From: Candidatus Nanopelagicales bacterium
GTDB lineage: Bacteria; Actinomycetota; Actinomycetes; S36-B12; UBA10799
Direction: 5' to 3'
DNA length: 9,041 nucleotides
NCBI GenBank assembly: GCA_025455985.1
Contig: JALOLM010000154.1
Coordinates: forward strand, 1 to 9,041
Notes under the pieces: model-generated
The model's database searches: none
Told to the model about the DNA's origin: nothing
What the model saw: only the letters and a program-made list of their open reading frames with translations
Program-made: the position numbers and the translations under genes
Shown: positions 1-7,532 of the stretch, one piece after another
Numbering within the stretch: the stretch's first letter is position 1
How the letters are laid out: every line of letters starts with the position of its first letter

Positions 1-1
1 C

Positions 2-1471
2 ACGGCGGCCAAGGTCGGTGCTCGGCTGGCCGGGGGACTGCCCGAGGCCAAGGTTGTCGACGAGGCCATGTCCGACCGTGCGGTGCAGACGTTGACGACT
101 TCGTTCGACGCGCGATTCGGCGGCTTCGGGGGAGCGCCGAAGTTCCCCCAGCCGATGGTGCACGAGTACCTGCTGCGCCGTTACGCGCGAACCGGTGACG
201 CGGCGGCGCTGCAGATGGTGGAGACGACACTGACGCGGATGGCCACGGGCGGCATCTACGACCAACTCGCCGGAGGGTTTGCCCGCTATAGCGTCGACGC
301 CCGATGGGTGGTGCCCCACTTCGAGAAGATGCTCTACGACAACGCCTTGCTGATGCGGGTCTACCTGCACTGGTGGCGGGCGACCGGCTCGGTGCTGGCC
401 AGGCGGGTCGTGGAAGAGACGGCCGGCTTCCTGCTGACCGAAATGCTCACGCCGCAGGGGTGTTTCGCGGCGTCGTTGGACGCCGACTCCGAGGGTGCCG
501 AGGGGACGTTCTACGTGTGGACGCCTGAGCAGGTTCGAGCCGCCGGAGGCGATCCCGACCTGCTTGGCGTGAGCGCCGAGGGCACGTTCGAGCACGGCTC
601 CTCGGTGCTGCAATTGCCCCGTGAACCTGGTCATGACTGGCCGGGAGTGCGCGAGCGGATGCTCCGGGAGCGCGAGCGAAGGCAGCGGCCGGCGCGCGAC
701 GACAAGGTCGTGCTGGCCTGGAACGCCTGGGCTATCAGTGCGTTGGCCGAGGCGGGGGCACTCTTGGACCGGCCGGACTGGATCGATGCAGCGGTCCGCT
801 GCCGCGACGCTCTGTGGGCGAACCACCTGCATGAAGGACGGCTCTACCGGGTCTCCCGCGACGGGGTGCGCGCGGATGCCCTGGCTGTTCTGGAGGACCA
901 TGCCGCGCTGGCCCTGGCTGAGTTCGCTCTCACCGGGGTGACGGGGGCTGATCCGGGTGCGGGACTTGAGCTGGTGGACGGGTTGGGGCCTGCGTTCCTC
1001 GACGAGGGCAGGGACTCGCTTGCCACGGATGTGCTGGCCACCGGTCCCGACGTCTTCGACAACGCCACGCCGTCTGGGTGGAGCCTGGCATCCGACGCGC
1101 TGTTGACCGCTTCTGCGATGACCGCGCGGATCGACCTGCGCGAGCGTGCCGAGCAGGTCCTCGGGCAGGCCGCGCATCTGGCTGGCCATCCGCAGTTCTG
1201 GGGCCACGGATTATCGGTGCTGGAGGCGCTGCTGGACGGTCCGCGCGAGATCGCGGTGATCGCCGAGCCCGGTTCGTTGTTGCACAGGGTTGCGCTTGCG
1301 GCCACGGCCCCGGGGGCGGTGGTGGCGTTGAGCGGGCCCTTGCTCGAAGGCCGTACCAAGGTGGCGGGGGAGGACACGGCGTACGTGTGCCGGGGGTTCG
1401 TGTGTGATGCCCCGACCACGGATCCTGAAGTGCTGGCCGCGCAGGTGGGTTCGGGCTCAGAGGGCTCGTGA
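2..1471 (+). CDS. YyaL/SPATA20-type DUF255 protein, 5'-truncated by the window edge
   Basis: The frame is open from the first bases (codon phase begins at 2), so the ATG at 68 is probably internal and the true start lies outside the window. About 489 residues are present. Seen: an FGGFGGAPKFP block near 115-147, an HFEKMLYDNA block near 318-347, a SLDADSEG-EG-FYVW block near 475-520, a DDK-VLAWNAW block near 700-730, DNATPSGWS near 1060-1085, and a cysteine-containing tail (YVCRGFVCDAPTTDPE). This ordered set is characteristic of the YyaL/SPATA20 family, which combines an N-terminal thioredoxin-like DUF255 domain (missing here) with an alpha/alpha-barrel domain resembling six-hairpin glycosidases and epimerases. 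The biochemical role of the family is not settled, so none is assigned. The last 15 bp overlap the convergent hydrolase gene. Family identity is confident; the N-terminal thioredoxin domain is inferred from the family. Confidence 0.9.
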   Translation, partial: TAAKVGARLAGGLPEAKVVDEAMSDRAVQTLTTSFDARFGGFGGAPKFPQPMVHEYLLRRYARTGDAAALQMVETTLTRMATGGIYDQLAGGFARYSVDARWVVPHFEKMLYDNALLMRVYLHWWRATGSVLARRVVEETAGFLLTEMLTPQGCFAASLDADSEGAEGTFYVWTPEQVRAAGGDPDLLGVSAEGTFEHGSSVLQLPREPGHDWPGVRERMLRERERRQRPARDDKVVLAWNAWAISALAEAGALLDRPDWIDAAVRCRDALWANHLHEGRLYRVSRDGVRADALAVLEDHAALALAEFALTGVTGADPGAGLELVDGLGPAFLDEGRDSLATDVLATGPDVFDNATPSGWSLASDALLTASAMTARIDLRERAEQVLGQAAHLAGHPQFWGHGLSVLEALLDGPREIAVIAEPGSLLHRVALAATAPGAVVALSGPLLEGRTKVAGEDTAYVCRGFVCDAPTTDPEVLAAQVGSGSEGS

Positions 1472-2317
1472 TTGCGCCGGTCCGAGCCAGTTCAGCATTG
1501 CAGTGTTGACCTGCTCGGGCGCTTCATTCTGCACGAAGTGACCGGCCTGCTCGATCAGCACGATCTTCGGTTCGTTGCCGTAGGCGATGGCGCGACGCAG
1601 CGACTGCGGTGAGATCGCCTCCAGTCCGATGAACTGGTCCTGCTGGCCCCAGATGATCAGGATCGGCAGCGCGATCGGTGGGAGCTTGCGGGCTGCCAGT
1701 GGGTGCCGAAGCGCCCCGCGGTACCAGTTCACCGGGCCACGGGCATCGGCAGGTGTTGCGAACGCCTCACGGTACGGCGCGAGATTCTCGTCGTTCCAGA
1801 CGCTGCGGTTGTACGAACCGCCGACGATCGCGCTGGGCATGTGCTTGACGACGAACTTCTCGGGGATGCCCGGGATCTGGAAGAAGAACATGTACCAGGA
1901 CTTCAGCATCTGCGACGGGTTGGTCATCAACTCGTGGGACAGCACTGCCGGCGGCGGGCAGTTCATGATGATCAAGCGGTCGACCCGTTCGGGGAACAGG
2001 TGGGCGACGGTCCACGCCGCCCCGCCTCCCCAGTCGTGGCCGACGACCACTGCCTTGTCCGCGCCCATCGCGTCGATCATCGACACGGCATCGGCGGCAA
2101 GGTCGGCGGTCGCGTACGAGCCGTCCTTGACCGAGCCCGCGTATCCTCGCTGGTTGGGAGCCAGGACGCGGTACCCGGCAGCGACCAAAGCCGGGATCTG
2201 GTTGTGCCAGGACACGTTCAACTCCGGGAAGCCATGGAGGAGCAGAACCAGAGGTCCGTCCTCCGGCCCCTCGATGATGGATTCGAAGTCGCCCCGGTCG
2301 GTGTGCAGCACGGTCAT
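1457..2317 (-). CDS. alpha/beta hydrolase, epoxide-hydrolase-like
   Basis: A 286-residue alpha/beta-fold hydrolase. Seen: oxyanion-hole motif HGFPE (residues 28-32), nucleophile elbow GHDWGG with Asp95 as the likely nucleophile, a helical lid with WYMFFFQIPG (141-150) and NWYR (198-201), an acidic residue in GQQD (Asp227), and the catalytic His260 in AGHF. An Asp nucleophile plus the NWYR lid tyrosine (Tyr199) is typical of epoxide hydrolases, which open epoxides to diols through an alkyl-enzyme ester. Haloalkane or fluoroacetate dehalogenases share the Asp nucleophile but lack this Tyr. The second lid tyrosine could be Tyr142, though the alignment there is uncertain. Start choice: the frame can begin at GTG 2323, but AGAGG lies only 2 nt before that codon and 8 nt before ATG 2317, so ATG 2317 is preferred. 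No signal peptide, so cytosolic. It follows the sirtuin gene by 39 nt on the same strand and is probably co-transcribed. The substrate is unknown. Confidence 0.88.
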   Translation of the reverse strand: MTVLHTDRGDFESIIEGPEDGPLVLLLHGFPELNVSWHNQIPALVAAGYRVLAPNQRGYAGSVKDGSYATADLAADAVSMIDAMGADKAVVVGHDWGGGAAWTVAHLFPERVDRLIIMNCPPPAVLSHELMTNPSQMLKSWYMFFFQIPGIPEKFVVKHMPSAIVGGSYNRSVWNDENLAPYREAFATPADARGPVNWYRGALRHPLAARKLPPIALPILIIWGQQDQFIGLEAISPQSLRRAIAYGNEPKIVLIEQAGHFVQNEAPEQVNTAMLNWLGPAQSRAL

Positions 2318-2356
2318 TGCCACATCCTCTCACCGACGACAGCAACACCCGGATAC

Positions 2357-3103
2357 TCAGCCCGCCAGCGCTGCGGCCACCGCTGGGAGGACCTCCCCGA
2401 TCGGCTCTCGAACCACGACATCGGCTTGCTCGTCGTACTGGGTCGGCGCGGCGTTGATGATCGCCAGGTGCCGTGACATTTCGGCCAGTCCTGCGGCCGG
2501 CAGCACGGCCAAGGTCGTGCCGATGGCCACCAGAAGATCGGCGGTGCGTGCCGCGTCGATGGCGGCGTTCAGGACTTCGGGGACGAGACTCTGGCCGAAT
2601 GAGATGGTGGCCGTCTTGAGGATCCCGCCGCACAGCAGGCAGCGGGGGTCAGGTTCGTCGCGCTGCAGGGTCACTTGGGTGGGGGTGCGGTCGCCGCACG
2701 ACAGGCACTCGATCTCCCAAATGCTTCCGTGCACCTCCACGACGTCACGCGATCCGGAGCGCTGGTGCAGGCCGTCGATGTTCTGAGTGATGATCGCCCC
2801 GAGCCGACCTGCCCGCTGCAGTTCGGTAAGTGCGATGTGCCCGGCGTTGGGTTCGGCGGTCCACGCGGGGTGCTGACGGCGGCCCTCCCATGCCCGCAGC
2901 CGTACCTCGGGGTCGTTGACGTAGGTCTCGATGTCGAACATTGCGGACGCGCTTGGGTTCTTGGTCCATAGCCCGTTCGGGCCGCGGAAGTCGGGGATTC
3001 CGCTGTCCGTACTGGTGCCGGCTCCGGTCAGCGTGCCCCAACGTACCCGCGTGTGTCGAGCGCGACTTCGCCGCAGTGAGCGAGGTTGCCGGTACTTGGG
3101 CAT
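2357..3103 (-). CDS. Sir2-family NAD-dependent protein deacylase (sirtuin)
   Basis: Sirtuins use NAD+ to remove acyl groups from lysine, giving nicotinamide and O-acyl-ADP-ribose. With the ATG at 3103 the protein has 248 residues. Seen: NAD-binding LTGAGTSTDSGIPDFRGP (25-42), TQNIDGLH (106-113), catalytic His125 in VEVHG, a zinc site of two CxxC pairs (Cys133/136 and Cys155/158), the GTTL-V-P strand (195-201) and IINA (215-218). All catalytic and metal residues are present. The N-terminus is uncertain: an upstream in-frame ATG at 3172 would add 23 residues, and neither ATG has a clear Shine-Dalgarno sequence. The residues just before LTGAG (RVRWGT) are less hydrophobic than the usual first beta strand. 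The gene is first in a likely operon with the downstream hydrolase. A 142-bp repeat copy ends 119 bp upstream of this start. Function is confident; the start is not. Confidence 0.88.
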   Translation of the reverse strand: MPKYRQPRSLRRSRARHTRVRWGTLTGAGTSTDSGIPDFRGPNGLWTKNPSASAMFDIETYVNDPEVRLRAWEGRRQHPAWTAEPNAGHIALTELQRAGRLGAIITQNIDGLHQRSGSRDVVEVHGSIWEIECLSCGDRTPTQVTLQRDEPDPRCLLCGGILKTATISFGQSLVPEVLNAAIDAARTADLLVAIGTTLAVLPAAGLAEMSRHLAIINAAPTQYDEQADVVVREPIGEVLPAVAAALAG

Positions 3104-3447
3104 CTTGCGCGCAGTGGGCTTGCCGCGCTGACTCGCCACGGGAATCAGATGGGCGCGCGAAAGTGGCACCATCCGAAGCGCAGTTCAGGGGCTGTTGCTG
3201 AATTCTGGTCCGATCCCGTTCGCGTACTTTTCAGGTTGGACCGCAGGCCGAAACCCCCTTGATCAACCCGAAAGATACAGATTGGCGCCCGAAATGTCGT
3301 GAAGATGCTGAAATTGGCGTACCTATCAGGTTGATCAAGAGGGAGCGCCAACCCGATAAGTACGTGGTGTCCGGTGTACCGGCGGCACTACAGCCCGTGG
3401 CGGGCGGAATCGAAAACCGCGCGGCAGCCAGGTCGCGGGCACCCGAC
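3104..3447. other. intergenic region between ATPase 3' end and sirtuin 5' end
   Basis: A 344-bp gap containing one 142-bp structured repeat (3223-3364), annotated separately. The part from 3104 to 3172 could be the start of the sirtuin gene if translation begins at ATG 3172. Between 3365 and 3447 there is a short palindrome (CCGGT-GT-ACCGG near 3371-3382) but no hairpin followed by a T-run, so no convincing intrinsic terminator for the ATPase gene other than the repeat itself. No promoter could be assigned with confidence. Confidence 0.6.
3223..3364. repeat. 142-bp structured repeat, copy A
   Basis: Aligns without gaps to the copy at 8682-8823, with 119 of 142 identities by hand. It is bounded by CGTAC at the left and GTACG at the right. 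Four related 16-nt arms are present: arm 1 at 3223-3238, arm 2 (inverted) at 3264-3279, arm 3 at 3318-3333 and arm 4 (inverted) at 3349-3364. Arms 1/4 pair over 15 of 17 positions, and arms 2/3 extend into a roughly 24-bp stem carrying 20 matches. Palindromes TTGATCAA lie at 3259-3266 and 3331-3338. A further inverted pair, TTGGCGC (3282-3288) and GCGCCAA (3345-3351), is nested inside. GC content is about 52%, below the surroundings. This is probably a dispersed REP/MITE-like element. No target-site duplication is evident, and no transposase is in the window. It may also terminate transcription or act in the 5' region of the sirtuin operon. Confidence 0.85.
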
Positions 3448-5724
3448 TCAATCCGTTCGCGGCTCCCGCCAGCGACTGACAATCCGCGCCGTGAGCAGCA
3501 CCAAAGCCGCGCCCACACCACCGATGGTCAGCGTCGCCGCGCTCTCCCGGTCCGGCGAGAGACTCAGTGCGAACAGTTCTGACAACGCGGGGATGAACAG
3601 CACGAGCAGGAACGCCCCGATCATGGACCCGACGATCGCCGCGCGTATCAGGTTCATCGGCCGCGCCGACACGGCCAGCACTGTGACCGCCACGATGAAC
3701 AGCGCCACCGTGGCGTCCACGCGCGCCTCGTCGACGTCCTTCAGGTTCAACGCCGCGTAGTAGGCGCTGAAGGCCGTCGCCGCGGCGATGAATCCGCTGG
3801 GGACGGCGAACACCATGACGCGACGGAAGAAACCCGGGCGGAAGCGCTCGGCATTGGGCATGAGAGCCAGGAAGAACCCCGGAATCCCGATCGTCAGCGC
3901 GCTGATCAGGGTCAGGTGCCGAGGCAGGAACGGGAAGGGCAACGCGGACAGGCCGGTGGCCAGGGAGATCAGCAGCGCATACATCGACTTGGTGAGGAAC
4001 ACGTCCGACACCCGCTCGATGTTGCCGAGGATGCGCCGGCCCTCGGCCACAACTGCCGGCAGGCTGGACCACTTGCTGTCCATCAGCACGATCTGGGCGA
4101 CCGCCCGAGTGGCTGAGGATCCCGAACCCATGGCGATGCCGAGATCGGCGCGTTTGAGCGCGAGCACGTCGTTCACGCCGTCCCCGGTCATGGCCACGGT
4201 GTGCCCGTCACTGCGTAGGGCATCGACCATGTCCTGCTTCTGGTCCGGGTTGACTCGGCCGAAAACGCTGGCCTGCTCGACAGCCTCGACCGGGTCCTGC
4301 GAGCGAGCGTCCACAGGATGCTCGGCCCCGGGTACGCCCGCCCGCGCCGCAATAGCGCCAACGGTCGCGGCGTTGTCCCCCGAGATCACCTTCAGGCCCA
4401 CGCCTTGTTCCAGGAAGTAGCTCACGGTCTGCGCGGCATCGGAGCGCAGTTGCTGGTCGATCACCACAAGCGCCTGCGGCGACACACTCGGCAGTGGCGC
4501 ATCGGCACTCACGGGGCCCTGCGCCACAGCAAGTAGGAGTACTCGCGCGCCTGTGGCCGACCACCTCTCGGTGTTGACCGAAGGATCGATCACGTCCGGC
4601 GCACCGATCACGTACCAGTCGCCGCCGATGCGACCCGCCGACCACTTGCGGGCCGAGGAGAAGGGGATCGAAGTCTGCACGGCTGGTCCGCCGGTGTGCT
4701 CGCGGGCGATGGCAAGCATTGTGGGATTGGGGTGCTCTTCAGTGGCCGCCAGAGCCGCCAGTGCCGGGCCCGGATCGGTGGACGCCAGGTTCACCACCTC
4801 TTGGACCGACATCCCCGGCGCCGTGAGTGTGCCCGTCTTGTCCACGCACACGATGTCCACGCGGGCCAGGGTCTCGACCGCGGGCATGTCCTGCACCAGT
4901 GCTTGGCGCTGTGCCAGCCGCAGCGCGCCGACCGCCATCGCGATGCTGGTCAGCAGCACCAGCCCCTCGGGCACCATCGTGACCACGCCGGCGATGGCGC
5001 CGCGCACAGCCTCCTTGAACGTCTGGTCGGCCTGCAGTTGGCTGTACGTCAGCAGTGCGCCGATCGGGACCAGAGCGAAACTGATGTAGCGGATGAAACG
5101 GTTGATGGAGTCCCGCAACTCCGAACTGGTGCGCTGGAACTGGCGGGCCTGTTCGGTGAGTCTGCCGGCGAACGACTCCGCACCCACCCTGGTTACGCGG
5201 TAGGCCGCCGACCCCGACACGACGAACGACCCGGACATCAAGTCCTCGCCCACGTCCTTGGCCACAGGGTCGGCCTCGCCGGTCAGCAGGCTCTCATCGA
5301 CCTCGAGACCCGCCGCCTGCAGCACCACACCGTCCACAGCGATCTGGTCACCCGCGGAGACCAGAACCAGGTCGTCGGTAACCAGTTCCCGCAGGCCGAT
5401 GTCCACCTCGCGACCGTCGCGGACCACCACCGGACGGGCCTCGTTGAGCACGGACAGTTTCGCCAGGGCCCGTGCGCTGCGGTACTCCTGGATCGTTCCG
5501 ATAAGCGTGTTGGCCACGATGACGAAACCGAACAGTGCGTCCTGCCATGGAGCCACCAAGATCATGGCGACCCACAGCGCCCCGATGAGCGCGTTGAACG
5601 GCGTGAAGATGTTGGCCGCCAGAATGCTGGCCAGGCTGCGGCTGCCGGTGTCGCGCACGTTGTTGACCTGGCCGGCGGCCGCGCGGCTGCGGACCTCGTC
5701 GGTCGTGAGTCCGGGGTAGGTCAA
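3448..5724 (-). CDS. ctpE: P-type cation-translocating ATPase, CtpE-like
   Basis: A complete 758-residue P-type ATPase in the cytoplasmic membrane, moving a cation at the cost of ATP. Seen: two N-terminal membrane helices (about 40-80), actuator loop with LLTGEAD (146-152), helices near 212-268 containing the ion-site motif VPEGL (251-255), phosphorylation motif DKTGTLT with Asp295, nucleotide-binding domain (Lys360 in ARKWSAG), hinge TGDGVNDV (513-520), and six further helices from about 580 to 750. There is no heavy-metal CxxC domain and no CPC motif, so it is not a copper- or zinc-type pump. The VPEGLVLLTSIA helix and TGEAD resemble mycobacterial CtpE, a calcium transporter; calcium is inferred for this protein. 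The start is TTG 5724, directly after an in-frame stop, and GAGGGA lies 11 nt before it. The family N-terminus aligns from this codon. TACGGT at about 5745-5750 is a weak possible -10. Confidence 0.93.
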   Translation of the reverse strand: MTYPGLTTDEVRSRAAAGQVNNVRDTGSRSLASILAANIFTPFNALIGALWVAMILVAPWQDALFGFVIVANTLIGTIQEYRSARALAKLSVLNEARPVVVRDGREVDIGLRELVTDDLVLVSAGDQIAVDGVVLQAAGLEVDESLLTGEADPVAKDVGEDLMSGSFVVSGSAAYRVTRVGAESFAGRLTEQARQFQRTSSELRDSINRFIRYISFALVPIGALLTYSQLQADQTFKEAVRGAIAGVVTMVPEGLVLLTSIAMAVGALRLAQRQALVQDMPAVETLARVDIVCVDKTGTLTAPGMSVQEVVNLASTDPGPALAALAATEEHPNPTMLAIAREHTGGPAVQTSIPFSSARKWSAGRIGGDWYVIGAPDVIDPSVNTERWSATGARVLLLAVAQGPVSADAPLPSVSPQALVVIDQQLRSDAAQTVSYFLEQGVGLKVISGDNAATVGAIAARAGVPGAEHPVDARSQDPVEAVEQASVFGRVNPDQKQDMVDALRSDGHTVAMTGDGVNDVLALKRADLGIAMGSGSSATRAVAQIVLMDSKWSSLPAVVAEGRRILGNIERVSDVFLTKSMYALLISLATGLSALPFPFLPRHLTLISALTIGIPGFFLALMPNAERFRPGFFRRVMVFAVPSGFIAAATAFSAYYAALNLKDVDEARVDATVALFIVAVTVLAVSARPMNLIRAAIVGSMIGAFLLVLFIPALSELFALSLSPDRESAATLTIGGVGAALVLLTARIVSRWREPRTD

Positions 5725-6127
5725 GGTCGTGTCGATCCCTCAACCGTAGCCGCAGCGCCGATCGAGTGGGTTCTGCGCGTGGCGCCGCACTGGCCGAAGA
5801 TGACGTCGGCCGCGGGGCCCCGTTGAGCACGAGCGGCGGATTGGGCGGCGCTGTTTCGATATCCGCCGTTGACGGTGCCCCTGGGTGGTTGACGAACCAC
5901 GAGCTCGCTGGTGGCGGCCGCGCACGAAACGCAAGGCTTTCAGCAAGGCGCGCAACGCCTTCGGGTCCGACTCCAAGAAGCGTGCGTGGACGGTGTACCG
6001 AGCGGTTGGAACGATGCGGTCGGGTGCCGCAGGCGGCGTATCCTGGAAGTGGTTCTGGGTGGCCCAGTCAGAACCGACCTGCGCCGGCTGACCCGGCCCC
6101 CCGGGGCTGTGACCCGGGAGGGGGTCC
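5725..6127. other. intergenic region upstream of the ATPase and DUF4189 genes
   Basis: A 403-bp gap between two diverging genes: the ATPase starts leftward at 5724 and the DUF4189 gene starts rightward at 6128. It should hold promoters for both, but no strong -35/-10 pair stands out. The central part contains a possible decayed DUF4189-like reading frame, listed separately. Immediately before 6128 is a very C- and G-rich stretch (6092-6124). There, GGCCCCC at 6095-6101 can pair with GGGGGTC at 6120-6126, partly covering the ribosome-binding site of the next gene. Confidence 0.5.
5841..6091 (+). pseudogene. possible decayed DUF4189-like reading frame
   Basis: Two overlapping plus-strand frames have coding-like third positions and together resemble the intact neighbour at 6128. 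In the first frame (about 5847-5925), AVSISAVDGAPGW parallels AIALSRVDGAVGW of the neighbour at the same spacing from a following Ala/Lys/Arg-rich helix. In the second frame (about 5915-6091, ending at TGA 6089-6091), TKRKAFSKARNAFGS followed by KKRAWTVYRAV resembles the helix-strand units of DUF4189 domains. The second frame has an upstream stop at 5870-5872, so one frame change near 5900-5925 would be needed to join the two. No signal peptide or clear start is seen. Alternatives are a genuine 68-residue protein from GTG 5885, or chance. The similarity was judged by eye only. Confidence 0.3.
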
Positions 6128-6586
6128 ATGATGTCCGGTCGGCTGCAGTCCCTTGTCGGTGGTGTGATCTTCGCTATCGCGCTGCTGTTGTCCATGTTCA
6201 TCCCCACCTCCGGATCAGGGGTCGCCAGGACGGCCAGCGACCACGAAGGATCCGCGGTTAGCGCGGTGGGGATGTACTACGGCGCCATCGCGCTGTCACG
6301 TGTCGACGGAGCGGTCGGATGGTCCTATGACTACAGGAGCAAGGCGGCAGCCGGAAAGGCGGCTCTGCGCGAGTGCAAGCAATCCTCGACCGTCCCCTGG
6401 TCGTGCCGGAAGATCGTGTGGGTGCGCAATGGCTGTGTGGCGCTGGCGGTCCGCTGGAACGACAACGGGACCATCGGGAGTTACGCCTGGGGCGTGGCGT
6501 CCAACAAGGCGTCGGCGTACCGCAAGGCGCTGAACAAGTGCGGCTACGGGTGCCAGCGCCGCGCATGGACGTGCACCACCCGGTGA
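6128..6586 (+). CDS. secreted DUF4189-domain protein
   Basis: A 152-residue protein with an N-terminal signal sequence: Arg5, a hydrophobic core at about 9-25 (LVGGVIFAIALLLSMFI) and a small-residue region ending near GVARTA, where signal peptidase could cut. The mature part carries two related units typical of DUF4189: YGAIALSRVDGAVGWSYDYR followed by an Ala/Lys-rich helix, and CVALAVRWN...YAWGVASNKASAYRKAL...RAWTC. Six cysteines (83, 93, 103, 138, 142, 149) are all in the mature region, suggesting up to three disulfides in an exported protein. The molecular function of the family is unknown. The start is the first of two adjacent ATG codons (6128 and 6131). GGAGG at 6117-6121 suits either, with spacing of 6 or 9 nt. 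The stop is followed after one base by the stop of the convergent transporter gene. Confidence 0.85.
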   Translation: MMSGRLQSLVGGVIFAIALLLSMFIPTSGSGVARTASDHEGSAVSAVGMYYGAIALSRVDGAVGWSYDYRSKAAAGKAALRECKQSSTVPWSCRKIVWVRNGCVALAVRWNDNGTIGSYAWGVASNKASAYRKALNKCGYGCQRRAWTCTTR

Positions 6587-6587
6587 G

Positions 6588-7529
6588 TCATTCCACGACG
6601 GCCGGGGTCGGGTGCTCCGAGCGGCTCAATAGCGCCATCGTGATCCCGGCGAGCACGAGGACGGCGCCGAAGATCTGGAACGCGCTGAGTCTCTCGTCGA
6701 ACCACCACCAGCCGATCGCTGCGGCCCCTACAGGTTCCAACATCGCCAGGACGCTCACTGTGGTCGCCGGGATCCAGCGCATGGCAGCGGTCTCCGACGC
6801 GAACGGCACCACGGTGCCGAATGAGATGATCCACAGCAGGAATACGGCCATCGGGAGCACAGCGGCCGACGTGGTGACCACTTGCCCGTAGTCGATCTCC
6901 CACAGTGGCACGATCTGCTCGAAGAGTATTGACGCGGCCATCCAGCCGGCAGCAGCGATCGTGAAACCCCAGAAGCTCACCACGAACGGATCGTGTTCGG
7001 CCACGAGTCGCTCCCCGACGATGAAGTAGACCGCGAAGCACCACCCCGCAAGCAAGGCGCTGATCAGCCCGATCGGATCCAGGTCCTCGAACTGCGCGCC
7101 GGCCACGATCGCGAGCCCGATGAGAGTGATCGCCAGGGCCGGCCACAGGATGGGTCGGACTGCCTGCTTCTGTGCGAAACGGGCCCATAGCGCCACCCAG
7201 AGCGGGGCGAGGAACTCGATCAGGATGGCCAGCCCGATCGGGATACGAGCGATGGCCTCGAAGTAGAACGACTGCAATAGTCCGAGGCCAACGAGTCCGT
7301 ACAACAGCAGCCTGGGCCAGTGGTTGCGCGGCATCGAAAGGCGCGCGCGCCGACCCGTGAGCATGACGATGAGCAGCAGCAGCGCGGCGGCGCCCAGTGC
7401 CCGCAACTCGGCCAGAGTCCATGCCCCGATGCCGTTGTCCAGCACGATGCGCGAGACGCCGGCGTTGATCGAGAAGCCGACCACCCCTACCAGGACCAGG
7501 GCGTAGCCGATGTTGGTGTGGCGGCGCAT
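6588..7529 (-). CDS. EamA/DMT-family transporter
   Basis: A 313-residue inner-membrane protein with the ten-helix, two-repeat layout of drug/metabolite transporters: helices at about 8-24, 37-57, 74-90, 96-116, 127-146, 153-172, 182-203, 218-240, 255-277 and 284-303. Repeat 1 has the conserved LIEFLAPLWVALW segment (102-114) and repeat 2 has LEPVGAAAIGWWWFDE (264-279), with the Glu-Pro pair usual for EamA domains. Known members such as RhtA export amino acids or related metabolites by proton exchange; the substrate here cannot be read from sequence. The ATG at 7527-7529 lies 3 nt after the stop of the upstream peptidase and has no good ribosome-binding site of its own, which suggests translational coupling in one operon. 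The pairing with an amidohydrolase makes export of an amino acid or acyl amino acid product a reasonable guess, no more. Confidence 0.92.
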   Translation of the reverse strand: MRRHTNIGYALVLVGVVGFSINAGVSRIVLDNGIGAWTLAELRALGAAALLLLIVMLTGRRARLSMPRNHWPRLLLYGLVGLGLLQSFYFEAIARIPIGLAILIEFLAPLWVALWARFAQKQAVRPILWPALAITLIGLAIVAGAQFEDLDPIGLISALLAGWCFAVYFIVGERLVAEHDPFVVSFWGFTIAAAGWMAASILFEQIVPLWEIDYGQVVTTSAAVLPMAVFLLWIISFGTVVPFASETAAMRWIPATTVSVLAMLEPVGAAAIGWWWFDERLSAFQIFGAVLVLAGITMALLSRSEHPTPAVVE

Positions 7530-7532
7530 CGG

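Noticed and set aside
3035..3105. Frameshift in the sirtuin N-terminus
   Set aside because: Other frames in this stretch give no recognisable sirtuin sequence either, so there is no positive evidence for a shift. It is kept only as an unusual N-terminus.
3259..3338. TTGATCAA palindromes as transcription-factor operators
   Set aside because: They occur only inside the repeat arms at fixed spacing in both copies, so they are better explained as part of the repeat structure.
3145..3351. Minus-strand frame of 68 residues covering repeat copy A
   Set aside because: It is the repeat read in the one frame that stays open. Comparison with copy B shows mostly amino-acid-changing substitutions, and there is no ribosome-binding site.
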